64,000 bases of DNA. It comes from Buxus sempervirens (taxonomy: Eukaryota; Streptophyta; Magnoliopsida; Buxales; Buxaceae). The notes under the pieces were generated by a model, which had not been told where the DNA came from, did not search any database, and saw nothing but the letters and a program-made list of their open reading frames with translations. The stretch's first letter is position 1; every line of letters starts with the position of its first letter. Of this stretch, positions 44,653 to 56,137 are shown piece by piece. Made by a program: the position numbers and the translations under genes. The stretch spans positions 34,772,766 through 34,836,765 of the forward strand of contig OX387184.1 of the NCBI GenBank assembly GCA_947561395.2, read 5' to 3'.

Positions 44653-47600
44653 TGTAAAACCCCGAATTTTCACATAATAAATAAATAAATAATAAATAAA
44701 GGAAATATGAGTTTAAGTCCTAGTTGAAATAAAAAAGTGAAGATTAGAGGATAAGTAATTCAAATAAGTAGTAAGCTGTAAATAAAGAAGGAATCTTGAG
44801 GAAATTAGCCAAAAAGGGTAAAAAGGGTATTTTGGTAATTTTTAGAAAAGGATAATTAATAAATAAATCATTAAATAATAATTTGGATTAGAAAATAGAA
44901 GGAAATAATTTATTAAGTCAAGTTAGAAATACAATAGTGATAATTAGAGCATAAAAGAGGAAAAAGGGTAATTAGGAGATTTCAAGTCTTAATTTGGAGA
45001 AAAAGTAACATAATAAGGTTTTAGGTGATATTAAGGTTTAATTAATTATTATGCACGAAAATAGGTTGTAAGTAGGAGTTTAGATGATAAGAGATTTAAT
45101 TAGTAATGTTTTAGTAGAAAAATAGAATGTGGAGAAAAAGTAGGAATTAATTAGAATGAGTTAGACTTTAATTAGACCTTGGTTGGGTTAGCCCAAATTA
45201 AAGGAGCCTATTAGGGTTGGTTTAGGACTTCTAAAGCCAAGTATAAATAGGAGATTAAGGTGAGACAAGAGAGAATTTTCCTGGGTTTTATAATGAGAGA
45301 AAAGAGGGAGAGAAAGGAAGAAGGCTGTTAATGGAGTTGTCCGACCAGTCTCCATCAAATCAAGATTGGGGAAAATCCGTACGGTGGATCAACTTCAAAT
45401 TTAGAGGTTTTGATCTTCACTGATGGAACTACAATGTGAGCGGTGGAGATTTGAATTGGAGAACTCTAGCTTGGTGCGTTTGGGAGCAAAATTCAGGTCC
45501 AGAATTAGAAACTTCAATGGAAGATGGATTTTAGCGTATAAGGCAAGTAGTAACCCTTGGAAAACTGGAGGAACTGCATGATTTCGTTTTGCTGTGATTT
45601 AATATGGTTTGAATGGATTAATCGGAACTGTTTTTACATGGAATCAAAATGTTTGTATTTTAGTGATTGGTATTCTTGAAGGATTTGTTAAAATAATGAA
45701 GAAAACTTGGTTTGATCATGCAAATAATTGTAGGATGGTATTTAATTAATGAGAATTACTCTAGAGGGCTTTAGGTATGTTTTAGAATGTTAATAGATTA
45801 ATTTAGGCCAAGGAAACATATAGCAAAAGCCTAAAAATCCAAACTTTGTAAATCTGGAAATTTCTGTTAAAATTTGCACAAGCGCCTAGGACCGCCTAGG
45901 ACTGCCCAGGACCGCCTAGCCCTATAGAGGTAGGCGCTCTATGCAGAATTTGTAGATTTTGGTGATTTTTGTAATACGAATAAATATCCAATAATTTTTC
46001 TAATAAGTGAAGCAAACTAGCATCTTTATAAAGACCTAATCAAGGTATAAAAATTTATAAAATTAAATTTGAAAAATTAACCAATTAATTGAAGGTTATA
46101 ATATAAGGTTTGTGCATAAAAGGATCAAATGGTATGGGATATTGATAGAAATAATACTACTGGTAATTATAGGATAAAAACACCTTCTAAACTATATTTT
46201 AGGTCTGTAGGATATTCTAGAGAATAAAAATACAGAAAACCTAAATAGAAACTATCTTAGGTGTTAAGATGGGAAATTGGATTCTAATAAAGGGATTAAT
46301 AGGGAAACTCTAAGCAAGACTTGAATTACTTTTGGTTTATATTTTAAACATGAATATTAGTTCTGGAATTGCATAAACTCAGATTTTATCGGATTTATGA
46401 TTCATGAGTTTTATTTTGACTATAATTGTGAAATTGCATATGTTATTCTGAAAAAGGCTTTATTGGGATTTTAAGGATTGAATCATGTTTTTCTATTGGA
46501 ATTGAATATTTTGGTATGAAATGGTATGTGATATGATGTTATTCGCTTTTCTTTTACGGTTGATTGGTACGACTTCTGTGGTTGAGTTGATACTAACTTT
46601 TACGGCAGAGATGGGTAATCCTCTGTGTATAGATGTGTAATCCTTTACGGGAAAAGTGTGTATACCTCCTACAATAGCGTGTCCTCCCGTATATGGTTTT
46701 ATCGTGGTTTGTGTCAGTGGGCTTAGTTGTATATGGATCCATAGTTTTGGCTGGTTAGCTAAGTGATATTTAGTTTGGGTTAAGTTACTCCTATATGCGA
46801 GCGCGCTTCCTTTGCAAGTTAGTTTGCTCTGAGAAGGTCCTATGTCTGGAGGGACACCCCGGTAAGCTGCTAGTGATTCTTTGTACATGTGGATAAGCGA
46901 CCATCTCCATGTATTGATTCCGGTGCTGCATGCTAGTGGTACATGCCAACTCTGTTGAGTTCGTGCGCAATAAGTCGGTGACTACGGCTCTTGTCTATAG
47001 CTGCGCTGCATGGGGCTTGAGTATCATTAGTAGCACTGCCCCTAAGCCGTACGGTGGTATAGAATTTAGTAGAGTGTCATCTCAAATACTTATCATCTTT
47101 GTGAGTCCTGCAATGGCACATGTTTTATCGCTTTCGTTGGTTTTACCCCGTTAACATCCAATTGCTGGTATTTATACATGATTATCTGTTTTATCTCTTT
47201 ATTTGGAATTGCCATGGATAACTTGAATTTCTCGCCTTATCGTTGATTAATCGCATACCTCATGAATATTTGCTTACATTGGATTGTTTCTAATTGCATG
47301 CACCTACTACTTGCTGAGATATAAATCTCACTCCGTTTTCCCCTATTTTTCAGGTTGCTTGGAGAGATCGCGAAGATGGGGTTTATTTGACAGGTAGAAT
47401 TATAATTGATAATATTGTTCACATTTTGATTAGACCACCCTATTGTAAACTTAATCAATATTATTGAATAAAGAATTGTATTACTTCCCACCAGAACTCT
47501 GATGTAATTAATTAGTTTAAAAATATATTGTGAATCTTAGTTTGTATCTGACCCTAGCTTCGTGGTAACACCTCGAGTTTGGTTATTGAACCGAACTTGG

Positions 47601-47669
47601 GTTGTTACAGTAGCGAACCGGGTTCGGGTTGTGTGCCGGTTTGCACTGACCCGGGTTCGGAGCGTTACA
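44653..47669 (+). mobile_element. Z-family LTR, complete, plus strand (3017 bp)
   Basis: It starts TGTAAAACCCCGAATTTTC and ends GGAGCGTTACA at 47669; an internal alternative end is TTGTTACA at 47609. It has a GC-type donor AAG|GCAAGTAG at about 45543, a cluster of GCCTAGGACC words at 45880-45940, GAGAT-ATAA-ATCTC hairpin near 47320 and an acceptor TATTTTTCAG ending 47353. No exact target duplication: ATGAA on the left against GAGAA on the right. Probably a solo LTR. Confidence 0.8.
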
Positions 47670-48108
47670 GAGAATGAGAAGGAAAGTGAACTAAAGCATG
47701 TATTTAAAAGAGGCATTTCGGCAAGGAGAAACAGGCCATTCGTATATATTCAAAACACCTCCATTTTTATATATGTAGCATAGAAGATGCTAGAGAATAT
47801 TACCTTGGGGTTTTAAGACCCTCTTGTGAGGGGTGTGGACTCCTCTTGAAGTTCCAACAGTAGGTGGAGAGTTCCTTTCCAGCAGCAACAGCAGCTCAAA
47901 CCTCCTTCTTCAAGCTTGGTAGTGGTCGAGAAGATAGGTGGAGGGCTTAGGAGGTCTTAGAAGTGGGTTTGGGAGGTGTAGGAGGCAAAAGAGATGGAAG
48001 AGAGGGGGTTCAGAGGTTCAGTGGGCAAGGGAGAAGGAGAAGGAACAGTGGAAAACCAACCATCCTTATCCCACTGTTCGGATTTCGCTTTTATAGAAAA
48101 CAGGGTCA

Positions 48109-48283
48109 AAACCGCATACTCAGTGCGGTTTGGCCGAAAATGAACAGTAATCGTACATACTATGCGGTTTGGTCGAAACCGCAGGTTATGTGCGGTTTTG
48201 GCCTCGTCTTTTCAGCATTTAATAGGGGGACAAATTGGTCAGCGTAGTCTAGTGCACCATGCAACCGCACTATAAGTACGGTT
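48109..48283 (-). repeat. AAACCGCA palindromes abutting the TATA box, B LTR copy 3
   Basis: AAACCGCA/TGCGGTTT at 48109-48131 and 48175-48197, with looser relatives at about 48149-48170 and 48263-48283. Confidence 0.82.
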
Positions 48284-48724
48284 ACTTTTTGCACACCGCT
48301 TACTCTGATTGGCTCGCGCGGGCGGTGGCCGAAAAATCAACCACACTTTATATGCAGTCGGGAATTTTTCTCCCCCTTTTTTGGTTGAGTTGATGGCTGA
48401 GGTGACTCAGCAGCCCACTCGGAAGAATTTGACTTCCCCAATCTCATTATTTCCTATTTATCTTAATTAGTTTAATTAAGATATTTTAACTTTGACTGAT
48501 TTGCCCCTGGGACTGTTTTGCTCATATCTTCTCCATCCAGGCTCTGATTCCTGCAAACTTAATTGCGTTGGAACCGTGTCGGGATGCTCTACCCATTGGG
48601 ATAGGGTATAGTAATCAATTTGGGTTCAAGGGGAAAGTCACCTTTTGCTCCTTAGGGTTTAGACCTGTCTTTTAGGGTTTTACTTTCAGGCTTTTTAGAG
48701 GGGTGCAAAAATGAGGTGCTTACA

Positions 48725-49089
48725 ATCACCTCAAATGTGATATTAAAGATATACGGTCCAATAGTGACCGGCAGTTCAATTTCCCATAGGGAGTGTGTTT
48801 TAGAGTTATCAAAGGCTCTTATGATTCTCTCATTTTGTTTGATTTTATTTTGCTCCAGACCGAGCTTTACAAAGGTTATTAACGGACAAATGTTCAAAGC
48901 CGACCCGTTGTCTATTAAAACCCGGGCTATCATGCAACCCTTACAGAGCACAGCTATATGTAAAGGATCAACATGATGGTACCCTACTGGGCTAATTTCG
49001 GTTTCTGAAAAAGATGACATTGGGAGATAAAATTTGCCCAACCATCCTACCAAGTTGGTCTGGTTCAATATTTTTAGGCACATGTGCAC
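48725..49089 (-). pseudogene. Tat-type retroelement protease, truncated
   Basis: The frame has PVGYHHVDPLHIAV and the aspartic protease motif LIDNGSALN, then IGPYIFNITFEV, typical of Ty3 Tat-clade protease. Beyond 48725 it runs into the B LTR, which supplies a foreign tail and a stop, so the rest of protease and all RT, RNase H and integrase are missing. A frameshift near a T5 run at about 49012 separates it from the upstream segment. Not functional. Confidence 0.88.
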
Positions 49090-49486
49090 CCTGAAGCACC
49101 ATTAACAAAGAGTTCCTATGCTTTTCTGAATTCAACAATAATCCCAGTATTGAAATCTGGGTAGGGACTTTATTTAATTGCTTGACAACATTAAATTCAC
49201 TCTTTTTAATTAGTTTGATGAGGTCAGCAGCCTCACTGTCAATTACTTGAGGGGTATCATCCCCTATCTTGGCCTTTCCTTTTGCTTTCTCTTCTTCCCC
49301 TTCCTTCTTTTCTTTCCCAGTTTCCTTCTGTTTCTCTCCTTCTCCTACATATTTCCTTGACTTCATCATGAGGTTTACTTCTTCCTTGTTTTCTCCCTCA
49401 ACTGCCGAAATTGTAGTTGTGAAGCCTTCACTGTAATTCCATGTTATAGCTGATTCAGAATAAGAAGTCTTTGGGACATTTATCAC
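48992..49486 (-). pseudogene. Gag-protease linker of the Tat element
   Basis: This 164-codon frame reads MINVPKTSYSESAITWNY, then a Glu/Lys-rich spacer (EGEKQKETGKEKK), then SEFNVVKQLNKVPTQISILGLLLNSEKHRNSL, which resembles the block before protease in Tat elements. It ends just after the frameshift that precedes the protease motif. Confidence 0.8.
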
Positions 49487-50313
49487 GAGAGGAGGAAGCT
49501 TGGTCCTGGATGAGGAAGTCTAAGTAAGAGGAACATCCACAACCAAGGGTAGAAGTTGTTTTGGTTGAGGGGATGAAGAAGTAACTGACGCGGTGAGATG
49601 GTCGCAGTTAATGACCAATGGTGGTTTTGACGGAATAGGTGAAGAAAAGGTGGATGGACTGCAATTGATAACCAAAGGTGGTTTGGCTATATTCATTTAG
49701 GCCATGAGAGATGAGACCCAGTCCAAGGAGAAGCTAATGTTCTCAGCAGCACGATCATTCCTTTTTGAAATCACGTTTATTTCTTTATCCTTATTTCCTC
49801 TGTCAAAATAAACTTTGACCGTTGTCCCTATAGGAGCAATTAACTGGGATGGGTCAAAGGTTATTTCATCAGAGGAGATGGCCCCTATAACATTGGACGG
49901 GCTTGCCCCATGATGCTAAGGCAACGGGTTTTGACCAATATCTGCTCTGGTAGGATTAGGAGCCCCTGTATTGAAAGACAGGGTATTCTGGTCAATTAAA
50001 TCCTGAATGGCATGTTTCAGTGGCCAACACTTGTCAGTAGGGTGCCCTGGTGCACCCATGTGGTAATCACAAGTGGTAGAGGGATCAAAATTTCTTCCCT
50101 TTGATGCATTCGGATTCGACTCTCAAAGTAACATACTCTGCTTGCAACAAGGTGGTTAACAGTTGGGAAGGGGACATTGGAAAGGTAAAAACCCTATTCC
50201 TTCTTGCTGCCATCCAGGCATCCCTTTCCTCATTATTAAAAAGGCTTCTTTTGGTCTGAGGGTGCTGCTGGAATATTAACCCTCATGGGGGCCTGCTGGG
50301 TAGGTGGAGTGGA
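49487..50313 (-). pseudogene. Gag C-terminal region of the Tat element, several stops
   Basis: In the gag direction, pieces read CDYHMGAPGHPTDKC, a zinc-knuckle-like motif typical of Tat Gag (about 50050-50095), then WPLKHAIQDLIDQ, and further on FDPSQLIAPIG..VKVYFDRGN. Stops interrupt these pieces, so no frame is long. The order matches the surrounding gag and linker. Confidence 0.75.
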
Positions 50314-50535
50314 TTATACTGGAGTATGAAAAGGAGTGGGCATATTGAATTGTATGGGCGTGTTGGGGACAGATGGTTGCTGTACCATGTTCACCTCCCC
50401 TTCTTTTTTGTTCCCATTCTTTTTTATCCTACTTCCCTTCTTCAGATTGGGGTCCTGTTGACCGACCATGGCAGAATGGTCAATTATTTTACCCGATCTA
50501 ATACCGTCCTCGATTCGGTTGGCCACTTGTACCAA
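50314..50535 (-). pseudogene. Gag segment of the Tat element
   Basis: It begins after an in-frame TAG at about 50563 and includes ALVQVANRIEDGIRSGKI, a conserved Tat Gag block, then a Pro-rich tail ending at TAA. It is part of one decayed gag frame with the neighbouring segments. Confidence 0.78.
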
Positions 50536-50643
50536 GGCAGCGAAATTAGTGGTGGTCTAACCCACCAAGTGGCTGTAGAATGGTTGGCCCAGTGTACTAA
50601 TAAAATTGAAGATCATTTCTAGCTCCAGCATAGGTGACCTGAC

Positions 50644-50931
50644 CTAAAAGGCAGTCTCCCTCCATCTTTTGGCATACTGCCTTACAGATTCATTTCTTCC
50701 TTTGCTCATTCTCATTACATCGTACCTATCTGACACGATCTCTGAATTAAACTTATATTGAGCTAAGAAGGCATCCGCTAGGTCTTTCCATCTTTTGATT
50801 CTTCCATGGTCTAAGGTGGCAAACCACCTTAAAGCAGTTCCAGTCAAGCTCCTTTGGAAGAGCTGAATCAGTATGCCGTCATCCCGGCCGAATTGGCATA
50901 GGGCCCCGCAGTACAACTTCAAGTGGCTCAT
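50644..50931 (-). pseudogene. Gag core (retrotransposon Gag domain) of the Tat element
   Basis: MSHLKLYCGALCQFGRDDGILIQLF..GTALRWFATLDHGRIKRW..FLAQYKF.. is the classic Gag capsid region. It is separated from the N-terminal part by an in-frame TAG at about 50971 and ends at another TAG after RETAF. The frame is otherwise conserved. Confidence 0.88.
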
Positions 50932-50970
50932 GGGGCAGCCAGTGCCATCGTATTTGTTCAGGTCTGGGCA

Positions 50971-51510
50971 CTAGAACTTGGCTGGTAGGTTAACATCTGG
51001 GTATAGGCACAAATCTTCAAAGTTGGTGCCCCCAAAGTTATTTACCCCTTTTACCTCCCTCAGTTCATCCTGGATCATCTCCAACCTGTGCTTGAATTTC
51101 CTTTCAATCTCATCCCTCATTCTCTCTTTTTCCTTCTTTTTCTCAGACTCAACCATCTCCTCCCTGATCAGTATAGGTTCCGGGGTGGGTTCAGAAATGG
51201 GTTTAGGAATAGGTTGAACCGGAGGTGGAATATTGATTTGAGGTGGAGGTGCTTGGTTGGAAGTGGAGGCTTGGTTCTGGGCTTGGACTTGCTGGGCCTG
51301 CACCTCTAGTAAGTTTTCTAGCATTCGGGCAAGTCCTGACAGTTGCTCTTGCAACAGGGCAATGTCTGGACTAAGACCATCGGTTTCATTCTCAGCGGGA
51401 TTCATGGTGCGAGCTCTTGATCTGGTCACAAGAGCTATGGCTGAAAATATATTGGTATCTGGCAAAATAAAAATAAAGAGAAATATCAATACCAATTTAA
51501 TCTCAGTCAC
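50971..51510 (-). pseudogene. N-terminal Gag of the Tat element
   Basis: The likely start is the second methionine, in the ARTMNPAENETDGL context (about 51405), rather than the hydrophobic upstream extension. It has a glutamine-rich coiled region (LLEVQAQQVQAQNQAS), a proline-rich stretch and a charged helix (EKKKEKERMRDEIERK). It ends at TAG after YPDVNLPAKF; the same frame continues into the Gag core, so the stop is a lesion. Confidence 0.85.
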
Positions 51511-51580
51511 ATACCTATAAATTCATGTACGCAGGTTAGGTGAACACGAGTTTGGGTTTTTTTTTTTTTTTTTTACAATT

Positions 51581-52375
51581 GGTGGAATATTTTAGGGCTT
51601 CCAACAGGTCCCACAAAAAGGATTGATTGGTATGAAAAAGACCAACCAAAGGGTTATTGGAATATTTTAGGGCTTCCAAAGGTCTCACAAAAAGGATTGA
51701 TTGGTACGAAAAAGACCAAACAAAGGGTTATTGGAATATTTTAGGGCTTCCAAAGGTCCCACAAAAAGGATTGATTGGTATGAAAAAGACCAACCAAAGG
51801 GTTATTGGAATATTTTAGGGCTTCCAAGGTCCCGCAAAAAGGATTGATTGGTACGAGAAAGACCAATCAAAGGGTTATTGGAATATTTTAGGGCTTCCAA
51901 AGGTCCCACAAAAAGGATTGATTGGTACGAAATAGACCAAACAAAGGGTTATTGGAATATTTTAGGGCTTCCAAAGGTCCCACAAAAAGGATTGATTGGT
52001 ACGAAAAAGACCAATCAAAGGGTTATTGGAATATTTTAGGGCTTCCAAAGGTCCCACAAAAAGGATTGATTGGTACGAAAAAGACCAATCAAAGGTTTGT
52101 TGGAATATTTTAGGGCTTCCAATAGGTCCCACAAAAAGGATTGATTAGTATGAAAAATACCAATCAAAGGGTTATTGGAATATTTTAGGGCTTGCAAAGG
52201 TCCCACAAGGAGAATTGATTGATACGAAAAAGACCAGTCAAAGGGGTATTGGAATATTTTAGGGCTTCCAAAGGTCCCACAAAAATGATTGATTGGTATG
52301 AAAAAAACCAATCAAAGGTTTGTTGGAATATTCTAGGGCTTCCAACAAGTCCCACAAAAATGAGAAAATGATCTA
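51581..52375 (-). repeat. Approximately 74-bp tandem repeat, about 11 copies, in the Tat leader
   Basis: Each unit has TTGGAATATTTTAGGGCTTC, a GGTCCCACAAAAAGG part and, in most units, an inverted repeat TTGATTGGT..ACCAATCAA around a GAAAAAG loop. It lies between the PBS (54358) and gag (51510). Several short repetitive frames run through it on both strands; they are by-products of the repeat. Confidence 0.93.
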
Positions 52376-52760
52376 AAATTCAAAGGCTTTCAGAGGCCCA
52401 GGGATATTTTTTTGAAAAAGATCTGAAATTCAAAGGCTTTCAGAGGCCTAGGGATATTTTTTTTAAAAAAGTTCTGAAATTCAAAGGCTTTTCGAGACCC
52501 AGGGATAATTTTGAAAACAATCTGAAATTCCAAGGCTTCCAGAGGCCCATGGATATTTTTAAAAAGGTCTGAAATTCAAAGGCTTTCAGAGGCCCAGGGA
52601 TATTTTTAAAAAGGCCTGAAATTCAAAGGCTTTCAGAGGCCCAAAGATTTTTAAAAAAAGATATGAAATTCAAAGGCTTTTAGAGGCCCAGGGATATTTT
52701 TTTGAAAAAGATCTGAAATTCAAAGGCTTTCAGAGGCCTAGGGATATTTTTTTATTCAAG
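52371..52760 (-). repeat. About 50-bp tandem repeat, about 8 copies, next to the 74-bp array
   Basis: The unit is TGAAATTCAAAGGCTTTCAG plus AGGCCCAGGGATATTTTT with A/T spacers of varying length. It takes over directly where the 74-bp array ends. Confidence 0.9.
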
Positions 52761-54337
52761 AAATTTTGTTTCACATTTTTATTTTATTTTACTCATTTTC
52801 CATTATCATCTATTGGGTTAAGTTACATGTTCAGATCAGGTCAAATTTCCTAAAATGAGCTTAACCTGTTGATTTGAATGAGTTTTAAAAGAATTTGAAT
52901 GCCTCTTACCTTTATTAAAGTGTTTATTATATGTTTGTATCACTTAAAGGTTAAAGGAATAAGATTTGGTGGAAAAAATTGAATTTTCCGCGAAAACCGT
53001 ATACATAGTGAAACTTGGCCTTGCCCGTAATTAAATTGCGGGCAAGGGTGCCCATACTTAAGTTGCGAGCAGGGGAGCCCGTACTTAAATTGCGGGCAAA
53101 GCTGCCCGCATAGTAAATACGATTTTCGGAGTTTTTTTCTTATTTTTCATTTTTTTTCCGTTTTTACATGATTCGATCACTTTGATTGCTCATCCAAACA
53201 TACGGTTCACCCTCGCAAGGCTTCTAAACTGTCCCAAAGTGGACTTTGACCCTACTTGCAAAAATGCATGCTCATGAGGGTACATGTTCCCTCCAAATTA
53301 GACACCATATTCAGGGATTTTGTACCTTTGGTTGCCTCTTATATGAACTTTGGGTAGGATCAATTCTGATAAGAGTTAAAAACTCTTCCTATGAGCTACA
53401 CCAATTTTAAGATACATACCTCATTGGGAACAATTTCATCCCAAACAGATGGACACCATGACACCTACATGACATGAAAATAATGCTAAATTTAAGGTTA
53501 CCTTGTTTACCTTCTATATGGCATCCACATTATGCCTTGGCTTGTGAACCATGCAAACGGCATTTCCTCAATTATAAACCCATATCCCCACGTAATTGTG
53601 TACTTTAGCCAAAAACATGTATCTCCACCTTCAAGCATAGGGGTTTTGGGTTTTGGCTTAATGGCAACTTAGAACTCAAGCCTAGTGATGACCAGAATCA
53701 AATCACAGATCCACATTGTCATCACATCACTAGCCCAAAGTTCTAAGGTGAATGTTTTCACTTTCACTTTCCGATGTAAGGACCTCGTTGCGCCAAGCTA
53801 CACAACTTCAGGTTCAACTTCCTATAGGTTATGGGTAGGCTGTGTAAAAATAAAATGTGCATAGTGCATTTGTAAAAATTGGGTGCATTCCCAACGTCCC
53901 AGTCCCTTGCCACTCTTTTTCGCAGCCATGCATTATACAAACCAAGGCATAATAAGAAGCATATTTGAAGCAAATAAACATAAGTAAACAAGGCAATCCT
54001 ATAGCACCTAAACATGCTCACAAAAATCACCCAAACATACCAACATGTGCTCATGTTATACAACCAAAATACATCATGGAGAACATGCTGAAAATTAAAA
54101 CATGGTATTATTAAAATACAGCAAAAAATAAACATGGTTTATCAAAGCCAACCCCCCTACACATGCATCTAGAAACAATCCTATAAATCAAAATTAAGCA
54201 TGTTTCTACCCCCATGAACATTTTTAAACAGTAATTCAGATTTATAACATGTCAAACATGCTTAAGAACACCAAATAGCAAGCAAAACAAAAACATCAAA
54301 AACATGAACAAATACACCAAAAGGCTGAAATCCACAA
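52761..54337 (-). other. Leader of the Tat element between repeats and PBS
   Basis: No coding frame is convincing. It contains a hairpin cluster at 53010-53125 (CCTTGCCCG/CGGGCAAGG and two relatives) that uses the same GCGGGCA/TGCCCG words as the LTR cluster at 55925-56035. The rest is AT-rich and I see nothing else. Confidence 0.6.
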
Positions 54338-54358
54338 GTCCCCAGCAGAATCGCCAAT
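54338..54358 (-). other. Primer binding site of the Tat element
   Basis: On the minus strand TTGGCGATTCTGCTGGGGA follows the LTR end CTCACA after one base. This is the primer site type of Ogre/Tat elements. Confidence 0.88.
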
Positions 54359-56137
54359 TGTGAGATATGGAAAATCAATTTAATGACTTCCTAATCATCA
54401 CACGGGATTCATTAGAACAAGGAGTCGCCACCATTCTATTTAGGTGTGAATGGACACCAAAAACATCAAATCAAGGAGACAGAACTTAGAGTAAAAATAA
54501 CTCAGTTTAAAACACAAAACAAAAACAAAACAACCAGAGATGGGTAAGGGGATTAGGTTATGAACAGGGGAAGGTGTTAGGCACCCCTATTCATCTACAC
54601 AAGGTGGTTGCCAGGTATTGTTCATGTTAAAAACAAAGAAAGCTTGCTTAAAAAAAAAGAAAAATAACAAAATTGTATGGTTTTTCATATGAATATCCCA
54701 ATTAATTCAGAACTTTCAATATGATCATACCATTCTAAGGGTTTCATGATTAAAATAAAATTGAGATAAAAATCAAATAAAACCAATCTAAAGAGAAACC
54801 TGAACAACTAGATTGTAATCTCTTGATTAAAACGTTGAAGAATAAAGTTACTTGGAGTACAGATCTGATCCGGATCTCTCATTAGTGGTGAAATAGAACC
54901 CCCACTCAACCCATGTTGATGAAAAAACATCAAAAGGGAGAGTTTAGACCATAGGATCCTTTCTCCGAGATTAAAACAATTTCAAAATCACATTATGAAA
55001 CCCTACAGGTTACTTTCAGGCTTTTGGTTTTAGATCTACCATATAGATCATGGCAGATCCAGAATCCTAGCCAAATATTACCAAAACCAAGAAAAACAGT
55101 GATGTAGGTGCAATGGTGTGAACAATCCAAACTATAGAAAGAAGTGGGGATCTCATGCTATAAACATCATGGATTCATAGAATCCCTCCAGATTCAGAAT
55201 AAAACTATTAAAACATTAACAGGATAGTAAAAGCCACCATATATAACAGATTATAGCACATGGGGGTCTACCCTACGGATCCACCTATTCTCTTTTCCCT
55301 TAGCTCTCTTTTCATGTTTTATGGCTAGAGAGGAGTCTTGAGGTACTTGGAGGTAGGTTTGAGAATACAAACACAATCAACGGCCTTATTCTATAAAAAA
55401 AAAAAAGAACAAATTATAGGGTTCTATTCTATGGATCCAGCTGTTCCCCTTTCCCCTAGCTCTCTCTTCAAGTTTTACGGCTAGAGAGGAGTCTTGAGGT
55501 ACTTGGAGGCAAGTTTGGGGATATAAGCATAAGAAGGCCTTATTCTATAGAAATGGAGAAGATCTAACTATCTCTAGAATTAAAAATAGAAAATAAAAGA
55601 GAAAAGGGACTTACCTGGATTGAGAAAGCAGAAAAGTAAGGATTCCCTTCTTCACTTGGAGCTCTTCAAGCTTCAGATTCTTGGCCCTTTGCTTGAGGAG
55701 AAGCCCTCTATTTATAGGCAAACCCAAGGGCATGGTTGGTCCAGGGTTTGCCAAGATAGGGTTTTAGATTGAATTTAAAACAGAGATAATACAAATCCAT
55801 TGAACCAAAGAGGATACACAAGATGATTCGAATGGATAAACAAGAGGATTCGAATCTCCCAGACAGAGATTTGGGTGCAGATAAGGCTCAAAAATCGAAA
55901 AAGGATAAATTCACACAAAAACCACCGTGCTCGTATATATAATGCGGGCGTGTGTTGCCTGCATTCTCAATACGGGCACGGCATGCCCGTATATCAATTG
56001 CGAGCACGACTAGCCCGCAGATAAAATACGGGCACTGCATGTTTGACCAAATTTTACACATTTTTGACCTGTTTCAAATCCCAATTACATATTTTCAATT
56101 ATTTTCTCATTTTGTAGTGCAATTTGGGGTGTCTACA
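54359..56137 (-). repeat. 5' LTR of the Tat element, A type (1779 bp)
   Basis: It starts on the minus strand at TGTAGACACCCCAAATT (56137) and ends CATATCTCACA (54359). It has palindromes on GCCCGTA (55925-56035), a TATA box CCTATAAATAGAGGG (about 55705-55720), donor CCAG|GTAAGTCCC at 55614, a duplicated approximately 140-bp module (55270-55405 and 55417-55555), and the GGTGGCGACTCC segment at about 54427. The matching 3' LTR is not in the window. Confidence 0.88.

Larger units (their letters stand above)
42961..48724 (-). mobile_element. B-type LTR, copy 3, split by a Z LTR
   Basis: It is in two parts (42961-44652 and 47670-48724). It starts on the minus strand at TGTAAGCACCTC (48724) and carries the GTCGCCACTGCC block at about 43031. 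The palindromes are AAACCGCA-based (48109-48283) with a TATA box at 48089-48095. Donor-like CCAAG|GTAATA is at about 47805. It abuts protease coding sequence of a Tat element at 48725, so it probably inserted there or joined by deletion. No gene is seen apart from the nested LTR. Confidence 0.75.

Noticed and set aside
44648-47674. Target duplication of the Z LTR at 44653 (ATGAA versus GAGAA)
   Set aside because: Only three of five bases match and the LTR end is ambiguous (47609 or 47669), so I do not claim it.
40598-48729. B LTR copies 2 and 3 as one insertion with TSD TTCAC/ATCAC
   Set aside because: The duplication is imperfect and the outer sequences (T LTR on the left, Tat protease on the right) do not join into one element.
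51558-51576. T homopolymer upstream of the Tat gag as a poly(A) tail of a retroposon
   Set aside because: There is no duplication, no SINE or LINE sequence next to it, and it adjoins a tandem array; probably slippage.
51848-52311. Repetitive open frames reading KGLLEYFRASKGPTKRIDWY and similar on both strands
   Set aside because: They arise from the 74-bp tandem repeat staying open by chance, on both strands, inside an untranslated leader.
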